A stretch of 64,000 bases of DNA from Lepturacanthus savala (taxonomy: Eukaryota > Chordata > Actinopteri > Scombriformes > Trichiuridae): the NCBI GenBank assembly GCA_030544235.1, contig CM060484.1, positions 8,289,031-8,353,030 of the forward strand, in the 5' to 3' direction. The position numbers and the translations under genes are program-made. Shown in pieces: positions 1 to 10,884 of the stretch. The notes below the pieces were generated by a model. That model saw only the letters and a list, made by a program, of their open reading frames with translations. It had not been told where the DNA came from and searched no databases. The first letter of the stretch is position 1; every line of letters starts with the position of its first letter.

Positions 1-299
1 TGAATATAACATATCCAGTAGTTATTGAGATATGACAATCTGGTTCATAGTGATGTATTGACCAAAAATTGTCATCTCTGCAGCCACAAAGTTTCCAAGG
101 CAGCGGATGTTAAAGGGTTAATGGAGGGAATAAATAAATTAGTCAAAAGGAAAAAAAAGAAAAGCAGTACATCATCTTCTCTGAAGCACCCAGCTTTGGC
201 GTGGGGTCGTGTCCTCTCTTTGGCTCTAAACAGAGCTGAGTGTTAGGGTTGGGTAAACTCCCAGGGAGAAAAGACTCTTTTGAAAAGGGAATGAGCCGC

Positions 300-790
300 G
301 GCTTCAGGTTCAATCACCAGGATATAAAATGTAACCAGTGTCCTCTCACGGAGCTAACGAGGGCCCGGCTACGACCTCTGACCCCGGGGTGCTAAAGGTC
401 GCCACGCTCATGTGAAATTAAGGACTATCAACAGGGAGGTCATTGCTAATGAGGACCCCTGTCTGGCTGTCCGAGGAGAGCCCGACCTGTGGAATGCGGA
501 CTCCTCATAAGCTCTGGAGGAAATTAGCACCCCGCGCTGTCGTGACGTGTGATAAGGTGACATCACATTACACAATACGCTGCATTTTAGGAATTTAGCG
601 GGCACTGTGGGACTGGCAGTGGATGTAATGGCAAACTTATGCAAACAGCAGTAAAAAGTGTGCGGATTAACGCCATAATGTTGCACCAAACGTGTCATTA
701 TTTGAATTTTTATGCACGGCCTACCATACCACACTAGCTCGATCCGTTTGAACACATTTATAAATATCTGAAAGACTTGTGGCTGGATTT
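300..790. promoter_or_regulatory. Candidate conserved noncoding element
   Basis: This is a complex, non-repetitive stretch with homeodomain-like cores (GCTAATGAG, GGAAATTAGC), a CRE-like TGACGTGTGATAAGG segment and an octamer-like ATGCAAAC. Such texture, set between AT-rich repeat-laden DNA, is typical of conserved regulatory elements in vertebrate gene deserts. Nothing proves function. It could equally be ordinary unique sequence. Confidence 0.25.
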
Positions 791-1149
791 CCATGATGTT
801 TGCTGTTGATACTCATGGTCTCTTTGTTTGGAAATTTATTTCATGCACATCGGATACAGGGAGATTTTCCATGGGTCAGCGGTTCATGGTTTTCGTTCGA
901 CATTTTCCGAATCCCAAAACAACATCCTAAAGCTGGTGCCACTGTGTTTGGCCGTGTTTCGAATGTTTGTACTTTTTATTATTGGTGTGACAGTGCGTGG
1001 CTAAACGCACCCACATGTGCTGTTCCAGACCCTCGTATGGTTATGATTCAATTTCCTCCATCTGAATGTGGCTACTGTCTTTGCTGATATGAACTAAGTG
1101 GATTAGTATCTCATTGTGATTATTTGATTACAGATCATTATCCTGTGCA

Positions 1150-1830
1150 CTCAGACCACCCTGTGCTGCTGGCATTCAAGCGCTAGGAGGCGATGCAGGT
1201 CATTCAGGGGTCTCCAATAGGAGAAGGACAGTGATGATGTCATCGCCCCCTTAAGCCAGTGGCCCTCTTGTTATTTGAAAGCTCACACAGCTTTAGAGAT
1301 TATACACGGAAAAGTGAGGACAATCCTCTGTTAGCACAATACACCGCAGATTAGAAATCCTCTTATTAAGTCATAACATGTGGTTTTATCAAACATCTAA
1401 CAGAGCTGGGAGCCATGGATGACACCATTGTATGGGAAATACCGCAAAACTACACTCGCTGCGAATGTAGCTGTTGCAGGAAAAAGTCAGACACTATTAG
1501 CAAATCCTCCCATGGCAACCGAGACCTGATCCGTGACCCGAGTCGAATCAGGGCTGTTTTCTCGCTCTTTAAAAATGAGCCGCCGTGCTTTAACGAGCAG
1601 CCAGCCGCTGATTAGGAGGTGTTTACTAACCACCGACAGCTAGATTAGCCCCGGCGACTGCACGCAGCACTCAGAAGCCCGGGCCTCACGCACCCTTCCG
1701 ACCATGAGAAAAACAGATGATTCTGTCTTCCCGATGACCACAGGTGGTGTAGTCCAAACAGTTTACGGCCACCGGCGAGCCAAGAAACATGTCGGCGCAC
1801 ATGTTTATAGGCTTGTTCAATGAGCACAGT
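1150..1830. promoter_or_regulatory. Candidate conserved noncoding element
   Basis: A non-repetitive stretch that follows directly after a less complex segment. It contains ATTA-rich motifs (CAGATTAGAAATCC, TTATTAAGTCATAA) and TGATGATGTCATCG, which holds a near-palindromic CRE/AP-1-like site. It has no coding potential in a consistent frame. The call rests on composition alone. Confidence 0.2.
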
Positions 1831-2774
1831 CATAATGTGTTCCCTTTTGGTAGCTGACCTGTCTCTCCACTGAACGCATAGAGATTAAACTGATTAAGCC
1901 CTCTAAGTAAATCCTGACGTGATGAGTAAATAGGCTTACTAAAGACATAACAATAACGCGGTCAGACTGGAACTATTGGTGACAGAACAATCATCCTGTG
2001 GCTTCTATGAAAGAGCATCTGGATGTGATTCTGAACTGCTGACAAGTTCAGCTTAGTGCTGATGTGTAAACAGCATATCATGTAAACAGCAACAAGGTGA
2101 CAGCAGTACCTCGGTTAACACAACCACAGCAAGAGAGTAGTACTTTTCAATGGTAGTCCAGTTTTGTAAATATATATATTATTTGAATTTAAGAAAACTG
2201 ACAAAAAAAAGCAACGGTGGCTGACCAAAAACACAATATCTCATAATCCATTCTTCATTAAAATGAGAAATTCATTACACAGAATTATTTTGATGCCAAA
2301 TTTAATGACAATTACACACATTGCTCCAATGATAATAATCATAATAATAAACTTTTCATAATTCATGCATTAGAAATGAACACAAACTGCTTATCATTTA
2401 TGATTTTTAAAAAAGATGCAAAAACCAACATGGACAGATCAAAGTAAGGTGAAATTGAAGGTAATTAAAGAGGTTAAATCTGCTGAAACAACAGTGAAGT
2501 ACGTAAAAGGGGTTGACAAATCCTGCTAACTGCCATGAAACCTTATATAATCTTTTGTACTACCAGGTTTTGCAATGAGGATTAATTTCACTCTCATAGG
2601 CTTCACTGAAGTAAGTGATATCCAAACTGCTAACCATAATAATCAATTACTGTCATGGTTTCTGTTGCTGAACAGACTGTATGACTTAACATTTGTTGTA
2701 TGTATAACAGACACTGTAAGACCTGTAATTTATAAATAAAACATATCTAATTTTCTAGTCAATCATGATGACTC

Positions 2775-2800
2775 CCATGCTACATCATGATGTAGCATGG
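2775..2800. repeat. Perfect 26-bp palindrome
   Basis: The sequence begins CCATGCTACATCA and ends with its exact reverse complement TGATGTAGCATGG, with no spacer. It sits in AT-rich intergenic DNA. It could be the centre of a small inverted-repeat element or chance. No longer arms are visible on either side. Confidence 0.9.
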
Positions 2801-3566
2801 AATCACAGGAATGCTACTAGGATTAGCTTACCTTTCATTGTTAATAACCAAAAACAAAGATTCCAATGTTTTGTTTTGTTTTGAACTGGAAACCAGATTA
2901 TCTGTATGTCTCCTCCTCTTCTCCAAAGCAAACAGATCCAGTGATTAAAGTTTAAAAAGGCAAATAAAGCAGCTTCATGTTGACAATCTGTGTTTCACAG
3001 AGGCAGTCTGATGCTACTAAATAAGTTAGCGCAGCTTGTTGCTCTGATAAATAAAGACCCAGACATATTTGAAGAAAACCTTTTTTGCACAGTTTTGCAT
3101 GGACAATCACAACACTACACACATGCAAAAGCATATTGATAGACAGCCCTTAGTTAGCTTGAATTAAAAATTCAAATTATAAATTTATAAAAAAGAATCA
3201 GCATTGTTGAAGACATCTGGGATCATGAAAGCAAATAAATAGCAATAAATATTATATCTTAAGAAAAACATTTAAACAAACACAATTCCCACTTTAACCT
3301 CCATCCTTAAAAGAAGCAAACCTGTCTCTCAGACTATCTGGCAGGATAGGAATAAGGAGGAGGTAAGTGGCCGCTTCCTGGCCACAGATTGGGATGTTTT
3401 CCAGCAGGAAATTCATATCGACAGCATTGAAGAGGCGATCACAGGGTGCACTCATTTCGTTTCGACATTTTAGTGCCAAAAAAGTCCAATCGCATATACC
3501 CAAACAACAAAGACTATCTTTCTAAACCAGCATCTAAACTGAGTCAGAAATACTAGCGACAGAAAG

Positions 3567-5040
3567 TCAGAGAAAACTGACGCTGTGGCGTCCAAGAAAG
3601 AGCATCTGGATGTGACGTGATGGGAAAATAAGTGAAGCGTGTGATAATTTATATGTCAGAGACGCAATTTCGACTAAGAAAGCAAAAAAAAAAATGTGGG
3701 AAGAAATGACCAACCTGAACACTGACAAGAGGGAAATGCATGTACTGGGAAAAGCAAACAAATTCGACTATTTTTATAAATGCTTTGACTCTGAAGGGAG
3801 TGATTACATTGATGAATGTAGAAACCTGCCAATTACAGTGACATGTGCTCCAACACACTATAGAACTGATCCAAGTGCTGTGGCCAAGGTTTTGAAAATG
3901 TTGGACGATAAGAAGGACAGTGGGCCAGACGCTATTTTGGCTCTTCTTCTTTAAACATTTGCTGATGAGTTGACCCCCAGCCTGGAGCCCTCAAAGAAAC
4001 ACACCATTCCAACAATATGGACAAAAAAAAGCTGTCATCATTTCTGTTCCAAAAAAATCCCTACCCACAGGAAATAATGATTTCGGACACTGATGTATAT
4101 AATAATGAAATCCCTTCAATGCATTATGATAGGGAGCCTAGGTACATCTCTTAGACCCCTGCCGATTTGCTTATAGAAATGATAGAGGCCCGGAGATGTT
4201 CTAAACACTACACCACTAAATCACCTTGCTAATACTACAGCTTGTGCTAGACTAATGCTAGACTTTTAATACCCTTGGAACATGTTCAACAAGCTAAAGC
4301 AGATGGACATATAATTAGATGGTACCATACATTTCTCATAGGAAGACGAGTTCCTCAAGGCTTTGTAAGCTTCTTGCAAATGAATGTAGCACACAAAGAA
4401 CTAACCTTCTCAATGATACAGCCACAGTTTATTGATAAAAGGTTCAGACGTCGCTATGAATACGTCAGAGATAAGCGAGGTGGTGGAGAGGTGGGAGTGG
4501 CAAACCCCGATGTTGCAACGTCAAAAACACTAAAGAAATGGTCTTCGATCGCTGGTCTGTTGGTGATCACAGCTTAGTTCTAATCAAGGGGGAGAGCTGA
4601 GCAGGAAACAACATACGAGTAGGTAATCACTTTCATTCTCCTTTACAATGGGCTCATCAAGTGAAGTAGGTATGTTCACGAATCAGTCAGCGCCTTCATT
4701 TCTTGAAAAGGCTCAGGCTCCATGGAGTGGATAAAAGCATTTCTTTATTGTTTTGCAGGGCAGCCATTGAATCTGTTATTTGATATGGCTTCACGTTTGT
4801 ATCTTGTCCTTGACCTTGATCTTGATTCACAACTCCAAAACCTGATCAGAAGGGATCTCCTCATCGCCTCTACAGGAGATATTCTAGGAGACAGTGAGGA
4901 AGCTGGGCCCGAAATTCACACGTCACCTGAACCACATCCTTCACGAAGAGAATGAGCTGATGCCTTCGGGCAGAAGGTACAGGTTACCAAAGTGTTAGCT
5001 GTACAGGTATACCTTTTCTTTAGTTCCGCTATCAATCAAA
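3567..5040 (+). pseudogene. Decayed LINE reverse-transcriptase (ORF2) remnant, L2/Rex-like
   Basis: This is a dead non-LTR retrotransposon fragment. Stepping between frames, the plus strand reproduces the order of a jockey-superfamily LINE ORF2. Near 3870-3945 comes the block before the polymerase core (KVLKMLDD..DSGPDAI, like the usual 'RKAAGPDGI'). Near 4140-4215 there is a match to the 'DPLQFAYR..RSTDDA' region. At about 4240-4270 the sequence ARLMLDF resembles the 'RMLFIDF' catalytic motif A. At 4310-4350 IRWYHTFLIGR resembles 'CNWILDFLTGR'. At 4850-5040 come the C-terminal 'SPEPHPS..E' and 'LLPSGRRYR'-like segments. Stops and frame shifts interrupt it throughout, and the palm between 4360 and 4720 is largely unrecognisable. 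The endonuclease half is missing, so it is probably 5'-truncated. The family (L2 versus Rex1/CR1) cannot be settled by eye. Confidence 0.75.
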
Positions 5041-6129
5041 CTATTGAGCAGTAAGAGATGAAATGTATGTCTCCGTGTGTGTGTGTGTCAACTCATCCAA
5101 TACATGTTGAGAACAGGCTTGACTCCCTAGAGCCACAAGGCATGGTAGGAAATACTCTCTGTGGTTCTGTGATGTGGTCACATGACTTATATTTACCATA
5201 CACCGGCAGTCAAATTGATTCATGGAACCAAGTGAATAATAATCATTGAGGGAAATCAGTAACATGTGAAAATGATTACCAACATCTCTATTATTCTGTT
5301 GTGTAAAAACCTAAGGTGTGTTTGCTGATGATAGCGGGGACACAAAGACACAACCTGAAAGTAAATCTGCCCTCCGTTAGCCATGAGTGAATGGCTAAGT
5401 GAATGTATATGCATTCCCCAGTTCGCTGATAATTAAGGTTGATTAGTTCAAGGTTAGTTTACCTATACAATCACTGTGAAGTAATTTCTGCTTCTGGTAT
5501 TGTTAAGGTCATACAAATAATCCACATATTTCTGTAGCCTACGCTAACATCCACCCCAACCACCTCATTCTGTCTGAGTACAAGAAAATAGCACTGGAAC
5601 TAGAAACAACATTGACGTTTTCTTCAAAAGGTATTTGGGAAAAAAAAACATTTAGAGTGTAATTTTGAGGGGAAATGGGTTTTTTGATTTTGATGTATTA
5701 GCCCTGGCCTCCCTGACCTACCAGTAGCTTTTAGCACACAAAATTCCCCATAATTCCCTTTGCCCCTCCCCCACAGGTGACCTCCGACAGCTCGTAATGC
5801 ACCTTCCAAAAGCAACTGGCGGCACCGTTAATGGTTTAGTTGAACCAGTTGTGTTTAGTTGAATGACATTTAACTGGTAAAGCTATTAAAGACAAAGACC
5901 TGTGATAGGATTGAATGTCATGAAAGACTTGTTTAATGTCCTTATGTGTGTGAGTCTGAATGCATTTAGCTCAATGTCTGAAAGATGACTACATTTATGT
6001 CAAATAAGTCATGAATTTAATTTATTCAAGGAACAATAGATGCTTCTTAAGTCACCACTCCTTATGCAGCTGTGTTGGTGTTGTCCACTGAGCTGTCATG
6101 AATTTCCTTCGCATCCAGTTTTTATCCAC
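5041..6129. other. Intergenic DNA, nothing recognised
   Basis: No gene, RNA or clear repeat is visible. A short GT run occurs at about 5078-5090. The first bases may be the 3' tail of the LINE remnant. The small open frames here overlap on both strands and look like chance. Confidence 0.5.
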
Positions 6130-6335
6130 TTTTGTTTTGTTTTTTAACCGGATGAAGGATTTTAGGATTTTCTGGATCTTAAGCTATCAAGAGCAACAAG
6201 CAGAGCAAACGTTAGCATTAGCTCAGGTAGCAGCCTCTGAGAAACACAGATGTTTGCTTTGGGGAGGAAGAGAAGTCTGCAGATAATCCGGCTCCCGGTA
6301 AAACCCTCCTGAATGTCCGGATCTTAAGATATTAG
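6130..6335 (+). repeat. Dispersed repeat, family B, copy 1
   Basis: The segment holding GTCTGCAGATAATC, GGTAAAACCCTCC and GTCCGGATCTTA recurs as a reverse complement at about 10385-10560. The internal stretch GAGCAACAAGCAGAGCAAACG also has a counterpart there. Similarity is roughly 75-80% by eye. The family is not identified. A third, shorter copy lies at 6463-6530. Confidence 0.55.
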
Positions 6336-6462
6336 GGAGTGGAAAACCAGCGAGCCTTTTCACCACCTTAGCAGTCTCATATTGAAAATCTCAGTGATTT
6401 TCAGTGTGAAAGTGCTTTATTCAGTATCTTTTCTGGTCTTAATTACTGGCCCGTTTGATTCG

Positions 6463-6530
6463 GAGAGAGAGAGACCTCTGAGGTTAATTCAGCTTCTTGG
6501 TAAAACCCTCCTAAACAATGAACACTGGAT
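6463..6530 (+). repeat. Dispersed repeat, family B, short copy
   Basis: The stretch CTCTGAGGTTAATTCAGC followed by TTGGTAAAACCCTCCTAAAC matches the core of the copies at 6263-6330 and 10385-10445. The two copies 140 bases apart on the same strand suggest either two insertions or a local duplication. Confidence 0.45.
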
Positions 6531-6535
6531 GACTC

Positions 6536-8065
6536 CTAACTCGGGGTAAGGTGATCATAGAGCGGCGAAGACAACAACTCCCATGGTACCATGCTACTTG
6601 ACATCACCAACTCCACCTTTTCTTACTGTTTTGATTGAGAAACCCATAGCGGCAGAAAACTACATATTGTGCTTCTAACTTTCCTGGCCGTGCGACACAT
6701 TAAATAGTCCACACTCAGGGCAACTGTGACCAGTATATCGTCAGTATATCTGCTGCCGTTGAATCAGAGTTGCCACATAATGGATAGCTGGGGCGGTAGA
6801 GTCAACAGTTCGGGATGTGAGCTGTGTGCAGGGGAGGTCACACGCGCTGATTTATGGCCTCTGTGATAAATCACCTCCTCTTTCAGAGAGGAGGTCACCG
6901 TCAGATCCTCTTGACTTGAGGAACATCTGTGGATTCAGCTGCGGCCTCCATGACCTGCAGGCAGGGCTGCCGATGCAGCCCGGAGCCCCAGTGCCTGTCC
7001 TCCTCCTCCTCCTCCTCCTTGTCACTCATCGCCCACCCATCCTTCTTTTCTTCCCTCCTTTGCCTCCTCCCACTTGAGCGCTTTTCCTTTTGCCGTCTAT
7101 CTTTTGCTCCCCCGTTCTCGTGTTCCCCGCGCTCTCGCCTTACTTTTACATATCTTTGTCCTCTTGCTTTTATTTCTCCTCCTCTTTCTCAGATTTCACG
7201 TAACCGCTTTCTTTCGCGTCTCCTGCTCCCTCTCCTCTTACGCCGTTTCATCTTCTCCTCCACCCTCTCCTGCTTTTTCAATACCGATTCCCCCGTCTCA
7301 CCTCTCGATACTCGTTTCTCATTCATTACTCAACGTCTCTCATCAGTCAAACCTGCTGTCTTTTTTTCCCTCCTTCCCGTTCGCCTCCATAATCGGACAG
7401 CATGAATTAATTCGCAATCCTGTTGTTATTTGTGTTGCAAACATTTGCTTTGACACTGAAGACCAGGGTTCACATCCTGAGGTTTAGGCAACAAAAGCTC
7501 ATCAGTGAGTGATAGAGGTAAGGTAAACACGCAGCCATGACCATGCCAAGCCATGAAGCTACTGTGGAGTTTTCCTGATGCAAACAAAGATCATAATTGT
7601 TCCCTCATCTGAGTGAGGTGGTGTGAGCGCCTGAACATAACCATAAAAAAAGATGAATGATGTTTTAGGCATTTGAGTGGGGGGCGGTGCGCTTTGGCAG
7701 CGGAAGTGCCTATTGCACGGGGTGCTGAACAAGAAGAAGTGGCCGTCTGGCAAGAAGTTCAAACAGAGTCAACTTTTGCAGACGTCAGGCTGCGCTGGCC
7801 AATCACGTAATCCCAATCAGACTGGTCATAGAGGGGTAGAACTCTGCCATGAGGGATACAAAAAGGAAAGGACATTTAACTTTGTTCGGTAAGGTTAAAA
7901 GTAAGTGAGGCTTTGTTGTTGCTCTTTAAAAATTAAAAAAAAGATGAGATAGGAGGAAAAGAGAGATTATAGACAGCAGCATTGGCTGAGTGGGCTATCA
8001 AGTCAATGAAGAAAAAGAGTGGTAGCATATAGCTGGTAAGTGTTTTCTAGGTTTGGCTAATTATT
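6536..8065. other. Intergenic DNA with a long pyrimidine-rich tract
   Basis: No gene is supported. Most of the open frames between 6817 and 7487 come from the pyrimidine tract listed separately: they are Ser/Leu/Pro-rich in one frame and Phe/Leu/Ser-rich in another. The remainder (7490-8065) is unremarkable. Confidence 0.5.
6993..7385 (+). repeat. Low-complexity polypyrimidine tract
   Basis: Almost 400 bases consist mostly of C and T on the plus strand. The tract begins with a CTCCTCCTC run and continues as irregular CTT/CCT/TCC blocks. Such tracts can adopt triplex or H-DNA structures, although mirror symmetry here is poor. It explains the long serine- and leucine-rich open frames in this interval. 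Confidence 0.8.
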
Positions 8066-8239
8066 TACAGTCGCATCTCATATCTCTATATAACTCATAT
8101 ATGTTAGGATATCATGAAAAAGTGAGACTTCTATATGGATTCATTAGACATTGAGTGAAGTATTTCAAGCTTTTATTTCTTCTAACTTTGAAAACCCCCA
8201 AATTGTCACATTATTCTGATTATTTGAGATGCGCCTGTA
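8066..8239. mobile_element. Tc1-like MITE, 174 bp
   Basis: The ends are inverted: TACAGTCGCATCTCA on the left and TGAGATGCGCCTGTA on the right, each starting at a TA dinucleotide as expected for Tc1/mariner insertion. Inside are segments typical of fish Tc1-like ends: ATATCATGAAAAAGTGA, ATTCATTAGACA and TATTTCAAGCTTTTATTTCTT. No transposase remains, so this is an internally deleted, non-autonomous copy. Confidence 0.7.
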
Positions 8240-10123
8240 CAGGTGTGTTTAGGGTGTAATATGAACAGTAGAGTGTCATCTCCCACCCCCTTTAAAAGCC
8301 AGGTGTGGTTTCTCAATGCTAGTTTGATGGCGGATTCTGCACGTTGGAGAAATACGCATCATGGCCATAGTAAGAAATTGGAAGATTTGAGGCAGATTGC
8401 CAAAAAAAAAACCACTCTGGTGGAAGGTTGGGTTAAATTAATTGATTTAAGGGACTGCACATTATTGAATTTTATTTAATCTCTCTTGCGTGATTATCGA
8501 CCATTAGTAGCCTAACAATTACAGCGGGTAAAATTTCTATGATAATTCAACCATTTATTGGCACGTTACCATGGTGAGCAAAATTATGCATTATTATAAT
8601 GTCTCTCCATCCAGTTCACTTTTTTTCAACCATCCTCACATCACCCCCAATTCCCCATGCCAACCACTCTTCTAGGACCTGTCAATCCAATGTATGAATG
8701 GACTTTGTGTGTAACAGCTGACGTTTTAGATACGTAGAAGAACACAAAACGTTAACGTAAGGCTGTTAACGGTATAGTATGCAAATGCAAATCAAATGAT
8801 TTTTTAACTAAAGGTGTCTCAGCTTGCCTCACTATCTTCATTGAAAGTGCAGTGGTGTTTAATTTATTGTTAGGTTGCCCACAACCCTGCGTGTCAGTAA
8901 AAGGTGTAAACGACTCTGACTCCATGACAGATGAACTAATGGAAGTAAATTGGTGTATCGCACATATTAAACCTTCAGAAGCCAGCAACAATTCATTTAA
9001 GCAGATTTAATTCTATATGTTTTAATAATCCCAATACGCTATAGATTTTGTATGCATGAGTTGATGCTATTTCAAGGCTGTGTAAGCCTCCTCCTTTTAT
9101 GCATTTATATTATCTTAATATGGCTGCTACCAACTGTGTGCTGAACCTTTCACCCTGGTCATAATATTTCTGCTGTTGCACATAGAAATGACTAAGTTTT
9201 CAGCACCAAGGTTTTTAAAAAGCACAAATCAGCATGAATCTCACATTTGTTTGAGGCTTTTTTTTTTTGAGCAACACTTCCAGGCATTTCATTAAATTTA
9301 GGTGGACAGCCACAGAAAGTCTGGCAAAAACTAATTGGGATCCAAATTAAAGTCATGCTCAATTACGGAAAAAAAAGGTCTTTTATTAATTGATACTTCC
9401 TTGTGATATTTCAGTGCCATTGGGCAGAATGACGTATATGCAGATGTTCACACCTGGAGGCTGTTTTCACGTTCATCTGAAGTTGGTGGCGTCATGAGCG
9501 CGGGCTCATGGAAGTTGTCCTCACTGATCTGCAGTCAGTTTCTCGTTGTTAGGATTCCTTCACTGTTCATTTTCAGGAGGTTTTCCTGGAAGCTAAAAAG
9601 CCTAAAACTGCTGAATAAGTGTTTCACATTAAAAATCCGTAATTATCCAACACTGTTCTGGTGGACATAAGATATCCGGAGTGGCTGTGAGTGCTAATAT
9701 TAGCTCAGCTCGATTCTCTGATAATTTAAAGAGGCCTTATTAAGCCCTTTTCCCAGTTTAATATTCCAATTTCCATGGTCTATTTATAACAATGTACATA
9801 TTTTTATGCTCTAAACCCTAGAGAGAGTTGTAACCAGCGATACTCTCCTTTCCTCACTTGAGGAAAAAATAAAACAAACATCTCCATGGATCAAAATTAT
9901 GCAATAGTCCTAATTGAGCTTCAGAGTCCAGTTTGACTTTTCCTGTCAACAGTTTTAAAGCCGCCATTTTTTCCAGTCGCCATATATTTTCATACATCTG
10001 TGTTTAAAGAGCAGATGTCAAACTCCTTCAGAATCGATATGAAGTTTATAAAAAAATATTTTAAAAGTCACTCCCAGAGCATCATGATGACACATAAGAT
10101 GCAATAACATTTCAAGCTGAATC
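8240..10123. other. Intergenic DNA, no gene seen
   Basis: This is ordinary AT-rich sequence with poly(T) and poly(A) runs. A possible faint family B relic lies near 9570-9700 (CAGGAGGTTTTCCTGGAAGCT and a later GATATCCGGAGT). No exon-like frame or RNA gene is visible. Confidence 0.4.
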
Positions 10124-10124
10124 A

Positions 10125-10125
10125 C

Positions 10126-10156
<31 letters not shown>

Positions 10157-10162
10157 ACACAC
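10125..10162. repeat. Poly(C) run joined to a CA microsatellite
   Basis: A run of about 18 C is followed directly by about ten CA units. Length polymorphism and base-calling error are both likely here. Confidence 0.9.
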
Positions 10163-10384
10163 CTATGGAGAAAAAACAATCATGATCCCAGCCAGCAGAT
10201 ACCTCTGCTCAGTCTGTGGTGTACCAGCACTTTGCCGAAGAAATCAACCATGGCGAACCTCGCCACAGCAGAATGAGCGGTTGGTCTCATTTCACAGTTT
10301 GTGTGCTAGCAAGAACTCCAGAAACCTACATTTTAACATAGAAGCACTGAAAAGGTTTTTTTTTTATTTTTTTTCATAATAGGA

Positions 10385-10560
10385 CCCCTATAAGATCCAG
10401 ACGTTTAGGAGGTTTTTACAGGGAGCTGAATTATCTGCAGATGTCTCCTCACACAGAATAAATCAGTTCGACATCAAAGAACATTCATACCCAAGTTAGC
10501 GCTCTGCTCGTTGCTATTTGTTTTTTAGATCTTGGTTGTTTCTGGATCTTATGAAATAAA
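10385..10560 (-). repeat. Dispersed repeat, family B, copy 2 (inverted)
   Basis: Read on the minus strand, this segment contains CAGATAATTCAGCTCCC, TAAAAACCTCC and GTCTGGATCTTAT, and upstream of them GCAACGAGCAGAGCGCTAAC. These correspond, in a partly different order, to the plus-strand copy at 6130-6335. The element type is unknown. Confidence 0.5.
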
Positions 10561-10655
10561 GTGTAACTATGCACACAGGGGGCATTGAAAGGCAAGGCAA
10601 ATAACTTGCCTTACTTCCTTAAAATTACAACTTCACTTGAAAGTAGTTTGGTTTG

Positions 10656-10884
10656 GGGCTGCAACTAATGGCTATTTTGATAGCTGGTTAATCTATTGAT
10701 TAGATAGAAGCAATTAATGGATTAGCTGCTTGGTTTCATCATTGTGTTACTATTATAGAAGACCAAAGAAAACATAAAATCAGATTTGAGAAGCTGGAAC
10801 CAGAGAATTTGGACATTTTCTTTATAAAAGTAGTTGGTGATTACTGTAACTACTCATTTAATTGGCTAATTCTTGTAGCTCTAG
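10656..10884 (+). repeat. Dispersed 'gattaat' element, hAT-like ends
   Basis: Begins GGGCTGCAACTAATGGC and ends TTGTAGCTCTAG, an approximate inverted terminal repeat. Inside is the segment AGAAGCTGGAACCAGAGAA, which recurs (or recurs inverted as TTCTCTGGTTCCAGCTTCT-like) at 29.9, 39.3, 48.9 and 51.1-51.6 kb. The form of the ends suggests a non-autonomous DNA transposon. hAT affiliation is inference. Confidence 0.55.

Larger units (their letters stand above)
1..3566. other. Intergenic DNA, upstream of the LINE remnant
   Basis: No gene is supported here. Stretches 300-790 and 1150-1830 are complex, not obviously repetitive, and rich in TAAT, ATTA and GATAA-type motifs. They could be regulatory elements of a neighbouring developmental gene, but that is inference from texture only. 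From about 2160 to 3290 the sequence is AT-rich with short runs of A and ATAATAAT, and shows nothing recognisable apart from the palindrome at 2775-2800. The small open frames in this block have no domain, no splice context and no unusual length. Confidence 0.5.

Noticed and set aside
6929..7405. 158-codon serine/leucine-rich open frame
   Set aside because: Entirely explained by the polypyrimidine tract.
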